From NCBI GenBank assembly GCA_965221785.1, contig CBDCSR010000003.1, forward strand, positions 186,001-250,000: 64,000 bases of DNA, given 5' to 3'. This stretch comes from BD2-11 sp965221785 (GTDB taxonomy: Bacteria; Gemmatimonadota; Gemmatimonadetes; Longimicrobiales; Gaopeijiaceae). The translations under genes were made by a program, and so were the position numbers. Positions 49,671 through 56,628 of the stretch are shown here, piece after piece. Positions within the stretch are counted from its first letter, which is position 1. Each line of letters begins with the position of its first letter. The notes beneath the pieces are model-generated. The model saw only the letters and a list, made by a program, of their open reading frames with translations, was not told the DNA's origin and did not search any database.

Positions 49671-50981
49671 TCACGGACTGTACACGTACACGACCGGCAG
49701 CCGGGCAACGTCGGTGACGCTGTTGTCGGTGTGGTGGTAGATGTTCATCCGTCCCGTGCCACAGTCGCCAAACGCGTCGCAGGATATCGTCCCGACCAGG
49801 CCGTTCATGGCGGTCGCTCCCACCTGCTCGCGCAGCGTCGCACGGTCGATGTGCATCCTGTCGCCGTCCTCCACGGCAACGGATTCGATGGCCGAGAGGA
49901 GGATGGTGGTCGCATCATAGGTGTGCGCCCAGTAGGGTGATCCGGGGAAGCTGCCATGCCTGGCCTCGTACGCGGCGAGAACCTGCTCCCCGCTTCGTCC
50001 CGTCGCCCCGTTGACGTTCGAGCCAAAGTCCGATTCCGGCCCGGCGAAGTAGATCCCCTCCGATTGCGGGGTTTCCAGGAACGCGGAGACCAGCAGCGCG
50101 CCCGCCGAAATCAGAGTCGTCCCTTCAAGCCCGTCGAAGGCACGCGCCTGCGCGGCGAAGGCAGATCCCTCCGTCACGAACAGGGGGAAGAAGATGGCGT
50201 CCGGGCCGACTGCCGCGAACTCGGTGAGAACCTCCGTCATGTCGGTGTCGCCCTTCTCGATCGCGGCCTGGGCCGGCACCGCGCCCCCGAGGCCCATGAA
50301 CGCCTCCGCGAACGCCGCCACGAGGGCGGACGTGTAGGGGTCGCCGTCGTGAAGGGTGGCCACGCTCCGCAGCTCCAGCTGGCTGTAGACGAAGTCCGAG
50401 AGTGCGCGGGCCTGGTGGAGGTCGTTGGACGACACGCGAAAGTAGCCCGGGTGACGGTCGGGGTTCGCGTTTCCGGCCAGGTCGGAGGTGAGGCGCGGCG
50501 AGGTGTTGCTGGGCGAGATCATGACCAGGCCCGCGTCGCTGACGATGGGCGACGCCGCCACCGCCGCGGCCGAGCAGTTGGTTCCGATGATGCCCGCCAC
50601 CTTGGGGTCGCCGACGATTCCCGACGCACCCGCGCGCCCGCCCTCCGGCGAACAACTCGTGTCCACCGGATCGCCGAGCTCGACCTGGCGCCCGTGGACC
50701 CGACCGAAGTCCTCGACGGCGAACGCGGCCGCCTGCCGGGACACGCTGCCCAGCGTCGGCGCGACCGTCGCGGAGACGAGCATGCGCATCCGCACGGCCT
50801 CGCCTGTCTCCAGCGTGACGGCACCCAGCCGCCCCGGCTCGAACTCAACCGGCGGCTCGACCGGGGGTTCAACAGGCGGTTCAACCGGCGGCTCAGCGGG
50901 CGCCTCCGTCGCACTGCGGCATCCCGACAAGGCGAGAACCGCGGCCAACACCGAAACTGACAGCATGATTTGCCTGCGCAT
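49671..50981 (-). CDS. Branched-chain amino-acid-type (family 6) periplasmic binding lipoprotein
   Basis: A 436-residue lipoprotein (LALSGC, Cys21) followed by a Pro-Val-Glu-rich linker (four PPVE units, 28-46) and a type I periplasmic fold: AVTLETGEAVRMRM, FAVEDFGRVHGRQVEL, VAGIIGTNCSAAAVAASPIVSDAG (ligand-site loop in the first lobe), MISPSNTSPRLT, YFRVSSNDLHQARAL, GPDAIFFPLF, and YWAHTYDATTILLSAI, in the order of LivJ-like receptors. No permease or ATPase gene is nearby, so it may serve a distant transporter or be a receptor. CSPEGG and CDAFGDC suggest a disulfide. The repeated linker is a spacer between membrane and binding domain. Confidence 0.85.
   Translation of the reverse strand: MRRQIMLSVSVLAAVLALSGCRSATEAPAEPPVEPPVEPPVEPPVEFEPGRLGAVTLETGEAVRMRMLVSATVAPTLGSVSRQAAAFAVEDFGRVHGRQVELGDPVDTSCSPEGGRAGASGIVGDPKVAGIIGTNCSAAAVAASPIVSDAGLVMISPSNTSPRLTSDLAGNANPDRHPGYFRVSSNDLHQARALSDFVYSQLELRSVATLHDGDPYTSALVAAFAEAFMGLGGAVPAQAAIEKGDTDMTEVLTEFAAVGPDAIFFPLFVTEGSAFAAQARAFDGLEGTTLISAGALLVSAFLETPQSEGIYFAGPESDFGSNVNGATGRSGEQVLAAYEARHGSFPGSPYWAHTYDATTILLSAIESVAVEDGDRMHIDRATLREQVGATAMNGLVGTISCDAFGDCGTGRMNIYHHTDNSVTDVARLPVVYVYSP
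50844..50891 (-). repeat. Four 12-bp tandem repeats coding a PPVE linker
   Basis: Units at 50844-50855, 50856-50867, 50868-50879 and 50880-50891 differ by single bases and encode Glu-Pro-Pro-Val. Such short repeats slip easily; loss or gain changes linker length by four residues without shifting the frame. Confidence 0.8.
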
Positions 50982-51055
50982 GACACCTCCCCTCGGTCAT
51001 CTGGCTTGAACTTGCCGTTGTCCGCCGGAGCGGACGACGCGCGCTGTTACCTGCG

Positions 51056-51643
51056 TTACTCGGGGCCAGGTTCCCCCATGGCGCGGCTGACCACGGATGA
51101 GCCCCAGCGCCGCGCCCAGCGTAGCGCCACGCTTGCAGTGACGGCCATCGCGGCGGCCAGCACGTTGAACAGGATGTCGACGGGATCAAAGACCCGGCCG
51201 GGAATAAGCCGCTGGATGCCTTCGTCGATCAGGCCCACCAGCGAAGCGGCCACGATCGCGAGCACCGCGGGCACGGGCACCCGGCGGCCCTGACTGGCGC
51301 GTTCCGCCAGCGCTTCATGGATGAAGACCGCGACCACGCCGTATTCCACCAGGTGGGAGCGCTCCGTCGGGACCGACATGCGCACGACAATCAGCAGGTA
51401 GGCGGCCGCGACGCCCAGGGCGACCGCGATCTCGGCACCTCCGGGGCGGACCCTGAGCCCCTGGGTGACGACGGTCAGCAGGACGAGAAGGCAGCCGGCC
51501 AGGAAGAGCCATACGGAGAAGAAATCGTTGCCCAGATAGTCGACGAGCGTGCGTGCCAGGCCGAGGGTGGAGTAGATCGCCGCAACGACGACCGCCGTCC
51601 ACATCCAGAGGCGGCGTTCCCGGTCGGAAGAGAAAAATGACAT
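51056..51643 (-). CDS. VanZ-like integral membrane protein
   Basis: A 195-residue protein with four to five predicted membrane helices (about 10-30, 42-62, 70-90, 95-112, 128-150 and a final one 160-180). The VanZ-like signature is DEGIQRLIPGRVFDPVDILFN (read in two parts), that is Asp/Glu, Gln, then Asp-x-x-x-N, at about residues 138-158. VanZ-family proteins modify antibiotic or lipid resistance by unknown means; most environmental homologues have no known role. No glycopeptide-resistance genes are near. It lies upstream of the binding lipoprotein on the same strand (74 bp) and downstream of the M20-like peptidase gene. Confidence 0.85.
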   Translation of the reverse strand: MSFFSSDRERRLWMWTAVVVAAIYSTLGLARTLVDYLGNDFFSVWLFLAGCLLVLLTVVTQGLRVRPGGAEIAVALGVAAAYLLIVVRMSVPTERSHLVEYGVVAVFIHEALAERASQGRRVPVPAVLAIVAASLVGLIDEGIQRLIPGRVFDPVDILFNVLAAAMAVTASVALRWARRWGSSVVSRAMGEPGPE

Positions 51644-51703
51644 TGGGCTGGGATGCGAGTGCGCGCGAGCCGAACCGCGTCGACCCGAGGGCGCGCGAAC
51701 GCC

Positions 51704-53020
51704 CTACATCACCGGCACCATCCCCGCCTGCGATACCAGGATCAGAAGGGCGCGCTGGATGCCGACGGGGCCGTTGTGGTTCATGAAGAACTCGGCGAGC
51801 GAGTGCGAGTTGCCGCCCGCGCCGCCGCCACCGATGGTGACCGAGGGAATGCCGAGCGAGATCGGCGTGTTGGAGTCGGTTGAGGAGCGCCGCAGCGACG
51901 TGATGCCGCCCATGAGTTCCGTCGCCGCCAGGGCGCGCTGGATGAAGGGATGATCCTCCGGGATCTCACCGCTGGGCCGGTTGCCGATCATGGTGATCTC
52001 GAGGGTGAGTTCCTCGCCCCCGGCGCGTACCGCGTTGGCTTCCTCGAGCCCGCGCCGCATCGCCGCCTGGAAAACCGCGTCGATTTCGAGGAGCGCCTGC
52101 GGGCTCTCCGAGCGCATGTCGATCTCCATCCATGCCTCGAAGGGGATCGAGTTCACCGAAGTACCGCCCCCCACCGTGCCGACGTTGTAGCTGGTGCGCT
52201 GGGCGGCGTTGTCCGTGTAGCGCTTGGCCTCGGCGTCGAAATGCGACACGGCGCGCCCCAGGGCGTGGATGGGATTGCCGAGCCCGAACGCTCCCCAGGA
52301 GTGCCCGCCCGGCCCCTTGAAGGCGACGCGGTAGCGGTGCGAGCCCAGACCGGCGTTGGTCACCCCGCTGTGCCCCAGCCCGTCGATCGAGATGAACGCG
52401 CTGAAGTCCTGCGAGCCCTCGCGGAAGAGGTGCTTGACCCCGCGCAGGTCGCCGGTGCCTTCCTCGCCCACCGTGCCCACGAACCAGATGTCCTGATCGG
52501 TCTGGATGTCGGCGGCGTTCATGGCGCGCAGCACCGCGAGCACGGTCACCAGGCCACGGGTGTCGTCGGCGATGCCGGGCGCGAACAGCGTGTCCCCGTT
52601 CTCGCGGATGGTCACGTCGGTGCCTTCGGGGAAGACCGTGTCCAGGTGCCCGGAGAAGATCATCGTCTCGGAGCCGCCGCCGCGGCGCAGGCCGATGACG
52701 TTGCCCTCCTCGTCGACCCAGGCCGAATCGACGCCTGATTCCAGGAGCAGCTCCAGGAACCGCTGTCCGCGCACCTGTTCCATGAACGGCGGCGCGGGGA
52801 TCTGCGTGAGCTCACGCAGGGTCGCGATGGTCCAGGGGTCGTTCTCCTCGATGTGACGGAACGCGGCCTGAATGGAGGGATGTGCCATGAGGGCGCGCAC
52901 TTCCGCTTCCGCGTCGTCCTGGGCCGGGGCGAGCGATGTGACGCCGGCGAGGAGCGCAGCAACAAGGAGCAACGGGGCGGTGAGCGTGGGTGTGAGCAGA
53001 GGGGCGACGAAACGGCTCAT
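51704..53020 (-). CDS. M20/M28-type exported metallopeptidase
   Basis: The ATG at 53020 gives a signal (LLLVAALLAGVTSLAPAQ). The 438-residue product has metal and catalytic motifs of M20-type di-zinc exopeptidases: IFSGHLDTVFPEG (first His-x-Asp), GIADDTRGLV (bridging Asp), GTVGEEGTGDLRG (catalytic Glu-Glu), and the last His in AGGNSHSLAEF. Between them lies a dimerisation insert. Its closest layout is peptidase T-like/aminoacylase-type. Being exported, it should trim peptides in the periplasm. VanZ-like and binding genes follow downstream on the same strand. Confidence 0.88.
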   Translation of the reverse strand: MSRFVAPLLTPTLTAPLLLVAALLAGVTSLAPAQDDAEAEVRALMAHPSIQAAFRHIEENDPWTIATLRELTQIPAPPFMEQVRGQRFLELLLESGVDSAWVDEEGNVIGLRRGGGSETMIFSGHLDTVFPEGTDVTIRENGDTLFAPGIADDTRGLVTVLAVLRAMNAADIQTDQDIWFVGTVGEEGTGDLRGVKHLFREGSQDFSAFISIDGLGHSGVTNAGLGSHRYRVAFKGPGGHSWGAFGLGNPIHALGRAVSHFDAEAKRYTDNAAQRTSYNVGTVGGGTSVNSIPFEAWMEIDMRSESPQALLEIDAVFQAAMRRGLEEANAVRAGGEELTLEITMIGNRPSGEIPEDHPFIQRALAATELMGGITSLRRSSTDSNTPISLGIPSVTIGGGGAGGNSHSLAEFFMNHNGPVGIQRALLILVSQAGMVPVM

Positions 53021-53100
53021 GGGACTCTCTGGTGCATCAGGGTGATGAGGATCGAGGCGGCTTCGGCAATCGATTTGCGTAAAACGGGCGGCAGGTGGGT

Positions 53101-53568
53101 TCACCAGCGGGGGAAGAGCCATAAGAGCGCATCTCCTATCTCCGGATGGCGGATGGCGCCCCCGAGGTGCCCCGTCCAGGCCAGAACGTAGCTGAGAAGC
53201 AGGGTGCCAACCACCACGATGCCGTGCAGCCAGCCGGGCACAGGCTCCTCCTGCACCTCCCGCAGCGTCGTCTGGAGCGCGGTCAGCGCGAGGAGTACGA
53301 GTCCGAAGAAAGCCGCCCTGCCCAGCACCGCATGCTGCTCCACCAGGTCCCGCATCGGGGCCAGCTCGGTCTCCATGGACTCGAAGGCGGTCGGGCCCGA
53401 GAAATACGCGGGCACGCCCACGACCGCGGAGGCCACCAGCAGCCAGCGGGCGATGCGGGCGGTGGGCGTGTCGTGGCGCAGGCGCGCGCAGAGGAAGAGC
53501 ACCAGCGCGAGAGGACAGAGGATGACCGGCAGGTGCACGGTCAGCAGATGGAGGTGCGCCGCGCTCAC
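53101..53568 (-). CDS. DUF2231-like membrane protein (last of three-gene membrane operon)
   Basis: A 155-residue protein with four predicted helices. The first, HLHLLTVHLPVILCPLALV, has the His-rich opening (HLHLLTVH) and spacing of DUF2231 proteins, which are suspected haem or quinone-associated membrane proteins; the other helices are VGVPAYFSG, LGRAAFFGLVLLAL and GIVVVGTLLLSYVL. The pair VHLP and GHLG could bind metal or haem. Thirteen bases downstream of the 300-residue membrane protein gene, so part of the same unit. The role is unknown. Confidence 0.6.
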   Translation of the reverse strand: MSAAHLHLLTVHLPVILCPLALVLFLCARLRHDTPTARIARWLLVASAVVGVPAYFSGPTAFESMETELAPMRDLVEQHAVLGRAAFFGLVLLALTALQTTLREVQEEPVPGWLHGIVVVGTLLLSYVLAWTGHLGGAIRHPEIGDALLWLFPRW

Positions 53569-53581
53569 GATGGAATCCGGG

Positions 53582-54484
53582 CTAGTTTCGGCCGGTCCCG
53601 ACGGCCTCCTCGGCGGGCACGCCCGCGTCTACCGCCGCGAAGTCCAGCTCGCTGCCGCGCATGCTGTGCGGGATGAGGTACACCACTGTCATGACGAGCG
53701 CGGCGACGCCCACGGTCACGCGACCCGGCCCGTTCTTCCGCTTCGGCTTCATGCCCAGCGCGAGCGCCGCGAAGACCCACACCACCCACATGATGAGGAG
53801 CTTGTTGTCGGTCAGGTCGTAGCCCCAGGGGAAGCCGGTCCAGTACTCGCCAAAGGCGTAGTTCTGGACAAAGGGGCCGAGCACCAGGCCGCCCACCGTC
53901 ATCCCGATCAGGGTCACCCAGACCAGCGCGCGCAGGTTCCCCGGCGCGAACAGCGCCCCCAGGCCGGTCCGCATCCCGATCAGCACGGTGAAGAACATCG
54001 CGATGACATGCGAGATGAGGAGCGGGGCCGGCACCGGGTCCTTGTAGCGCAGGATGATGTTGGCGTCCTCGCCCTGTTCGGCCGGGATGCGCACCCCACC
54101 GCCGGCGGTCGCCAGCTCCACGTAGTACTCCATCTTCCCGGCCGCCGGCTGGATGGGGAGGTACGCGGCCAGCTCCGGGCCGTCCTCCCCCTCCTCCACC
54201 GCCATCTCGACCGTGGTGAAGTCGTCGCTGGTGGGGTAGCGCCGGTAGGTCATCGTGCCGGTGGCGCCCGCGCCCGGTCGCGGCAGCGAGACCCGTGCGC
54301 GTTCGATGGTCTCCTGGCTCCGCACCAGCTCGTAGCGGTACGCATCGGCACCCACGGCGACCTCGCCGCGCAGCGGATAGGTGGGGCCGGTGCGGCGCTG
54401 GTAGATCGCGGCCCCCGCCATGATCAGAAACGCGCCCACCCAGAGCAGGGCGCCGCGCCAGCGTGAATGTCGGGCGTTGTCCAT
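53582..54484 (-). CDS. Uncharacterised five-helix membrane protein
   Basis: A 300-residue protein: one N-terminal membrane anchor (about 12-30), a periplasmic beta-rich domain (about 35-150, including YPLRGEVAVGADAY and YYVELATAGGGVRIPA), then four helices (about 160-180, 188-208, 230-250, 265-285). The conserved-looking loop FGEYWTGFPWGYDLTDNK lies between helices. This arrangement and loop recur in hypothetical proteins of Bacteroidota and Gemmatimonadota; I know no function. Between the DUF2231-like gene and the 187-residue membrane gene (7-bp gap), suggesting a three-protein membrane complex, possibly linked to respiration. Confidence 0.55.
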   Translation of the reverse strand: MDNARHSRWRGALLWVGAFLIMAGAAIYQRRTGPTYPLRGEVAVGADAYRYELVRSQETIERARVSLPRPGAGATGTMTYRRYPTSDDFTTVEMAVEEGEDGPELAAYLPIQPAAGKMEYYVELATAGGGVRIPAEQGEDANIILRYKDPVPAPLLISHVIAMFFTVLIGMRTGLGALFAPGNLRALVWVTLIGMTVGGLVLGPFVQNYAFGEYWTGFPWGYDLTDNKLLIMWVVWVFAALALGMKPKRKNGPGRVTVGVAALVMTVVYLIPHSMRGSELDFAAVDAGVPAEEAVGTGRN

Positions 54485-54491
54485 CAGAACC

Positions 54492-55055
54492 TCACTCCGG
54501 CCACAGCCAGCCGAACGTACCCGCGGTCAGAACCCCGTAGACCAGCCCGTCGAACATCGACTTGAGCGTCGTCGACCACTTCCGATGGTACCAGATCGAG
54601 TTGAGCGGCAGCGCGACCGCGTAACAGCAGAACGCCACCGTGCCCGCCAGGCGGAAGACCGTCAGGTACTCCGCCCCCGGCGCCAGCGTGCGGCCGGCGA
54701 GGTAGGCCACGATCAGCCCCACCACGACGCAGTAGACGAACCACTGCGCCAGGCTCTTGTTCATGCTGGTGAACGCGGCGGGGTCCGCCACCGTGAAGAA
54801 GGCGACGGGCCCCTTTGCCAGCTTCGCCTGGAACGCCTCCGACCTCATGACCTCGGGGCCGTCCGCATGGGGGAAGAAGTAGTCGCCCGGCGCGAGGTTG
54901 ACCGGCCGAAGCGCATCCATCACCGCGTCTTCGCCCTCGATCCCGCTGAAGTCATTCTTGTGATAACCCAGGACCATGTGCATGACGGAGCTGGCGACGA
55001 AGACGAGCACGGCGGCGATCAGAATCGGCAGCCAGAGCGCGAGAATGGGGACCAT
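54492..55055 (-). CDS. Uncharacterised four-helix membrane protein (first gene of operon)
   Basis: The ATG at 55055 follows GGGAG by five bases; an in-frame ATG at 55121 is polar and less likely. The 187-residue product has helices at about 4-24, 95-115, 130-150 and 160-182, and a cytoplasmic or periplasmic loop YHKNDFSGIEGEDAVM followed by LRPVNLAPGDYFFPHAD. The sequence SVMHMVLGYHKND is characteristic of a conserved unannotated family. It leads a tight unit with the two membrane genes downstream. No cofactor motif is obvious apart from scattered His. Confidence 0.55.
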   Translation of the reverse strand: MVPILALWLPILIAAVLVFVASSVMHMVLGYHKNDFSGIEGEDAVMDALRPVNLAPGDYFFPHADGPEVMRSEAFQAKLAKGPVAFFTVADPAAFTSMNKSLAQWFVYCVVVGLIVAYLAGRTLAPGAEYLTVFRLAGTVAFCCYAVALPLNSIWYHRKWSTTLKSMFDGLVYGVLTAGTFGWLWPE

Positions 55056-55148
55056 TTCATCTCCCGGGAGAACTGCGGGGGAACGGGCAGCAAAGCTAAC
55101 CTTGCCGCGAGCGACGATCAAAAGCGCGATGCGCGCGCCGGAACCGGC

Positions 55149-56534
55149 TCAGCCGCTCTCCGCCTGGATCTCGGCGGCCACCCGCTGCACGTCGTCCAGC
55201 ACGCGCAGGAGGTTTCCGCTCCAGAGCATGCCGATCTCTTCCTCCGTGTAGCCGCGCCGGACCAGCTCCAGGGTGACGTTGAAGGTCTCCGAGGCGTCGT
55301 CCCACCCGGTGACGCCCCCGCCTCCGTCGAAGTCGGAGCTGATGCCCACGTGCTCCAGCCCGATCAGCTCGACCATGTAGTCGATGTGGTCCGCGAAGTC
55401 CGCGACATCGACCGGCGGCGTCACCGGCGCGACCTCCATGGCGATCCGCTCCGCAGCCGCCTCCCGGACCATGCGCAGGCCGGTCTGGTAGTCCTCGCGC
55501 TCCTCCGGGCTCATCGCCTGCAGCGCCATGAAGAAGGCGCGCCCGCGGCCTCCGCCGATGATCTCGAAGTCCATCTCTGCCGCGACTTCCGCGAGGACCA
55601 TCTGCGAGGCCTGCTGGTACGCCTGGTTCTTGGGCCCGTCGACGTAGCCTCGGAAGGCCACGGTCTGGACCACGCCCCCGTTCTCCTTCAGCGCCATCAG
55701 CTGCTCGTCGTCCAGGTTGCGGCTGTGGTCGTTGAGCGCCCGCGCCGAGGAATGGGAGGCCATCACCGGGGCGCGGCTCAGCTCGAACACCTCCATGTTG
55801 GCCGGCTTGGAGGGGTGCGAGATGTCGATCATGATCCCGACCCGGTTGAGCTCGGCCACCGCCTGCCGCCCCAGATCGCTGAGCCCGTCGTGGAGCCAGT
55901 CGTCCAGCGCCTCCCCGGTGTTGGAGTCGGCGAGCTGGCTGTGGCCGTTGTGGGCGAGCGACAGGTAGCGCGCGCCCCTCTCCTGAAACTCCTGGATGCG
56001 GCCGATATCCTCCCCGACCGGGTATCCGTTCTCGACCCCGATCATCGCCACGCTGCGCCCCTCCGCCGCGATGCGGCGCACGTCGTCGGAGGTGAGGGCC
56101 AGCCCGATGCGCTCGGGGGCGATCTCCCTGGTGAGGCGGTCAATGGCGTCGAACTTGGCAATCGCCTGGTCGTAGGCTTCGGCGTACCCCGCCGGCGTCA
56201 GATCGCCCTGCCCCACGTAGACGATGAACCACGCCACGTCCAGCCCGCCCGCCTCCATCTTGGGCAGGTTCACCTGGGTGGGCAGGTCCATGGTGTAGTT
56301 GCGCTCGGCGGTAAAGTTGCCCGGGTTGATGTCGGCGTGGGTGTCGAGCGTGATGACCCGCTCGTGGATGCCGCGGGCGCGTTCCATCAGCTCCGCGTCG
56401 GCCTCGCTGCCCGCGTCGGCCTGCGGGGCGTTGGTGCACCCGGTCAGGCTCAACAGCAGAACGGGGGGAATGGCGTGGCGCGCGGAGTGAATGACGCCCT
56501 TCGGTGTGTGTCCTGTGGTGTGCCCTTCATACAT
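55149..56534 (-). CDS. Membrane dipeptidase, peptidase family M19
   Basis: A 461-residue lipoprotein (SLTGC near 33). The M19 motifs of renal-dipeptidase-like di-zinc enzymes are all present: LDTHADIN (first zinc His-x-Asp), MIGVENGYPVG (bridging Glu), IDISHPS (His), ASHSSARAL with HSRN (second His region), and SSDFDGGGGVTGW (Asp). These hydrolyse dipeptides including L-D forms and cysteinylglycine, so the enzyme would complement the gamma-glutamyltransferase in the same window. Solitary gene; next minus-strand genes are the three membrane proteins, 94 bp downstream. Confidence 0.92.
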   Translation of the reverse strand: MYEGHTTGHTPKGVIHSARHAIPPVLLLSLTGCTNAPQADAGSEADAELMERARGIHERVITLDTHADINPGNFTAERNYTMDLPTQVNLPKMEAGGLDVAWFIVYVGQGDLTPAGYAEAYDQAIAKFDAIDRLTREIAPERIGLALTSDDVRRIAAEGRSVAMIGVENGYPVGEDIGRIQEFQERGARYLSLAHNGHSQLADSNTGEALDDWLHDGLSDLGRQAVAELNRVGIMIDISHPSKPANMEVFELSRAPVMASHSSARALNDHSRNLDDEQLMALKENGGVVQTVAFRGYVDGPKNQAYQQASQMVLAEVAAEMDFEIIGGGRGRAFFMALQAMSPEEREDYQTGLRMVREAAAERIAMEVAPVTPPVDVADFADHIDYMVELIGLEHVGISSDFDGGGGVTGWDDASETFNVTLELVRRGYTEEEIGMLWSGNLLRVLDDVQRVAAEIQAESG

Positions 56535-56628
56535 CGGTGCCTCCCTTGGCCGGCCGGATCACGGATTCCGGCCAAATTAGCACCCGAGGCGGCGACTCGC
56601 TCGCAAGCGTCTCCCGGGAGCCGGGCTG

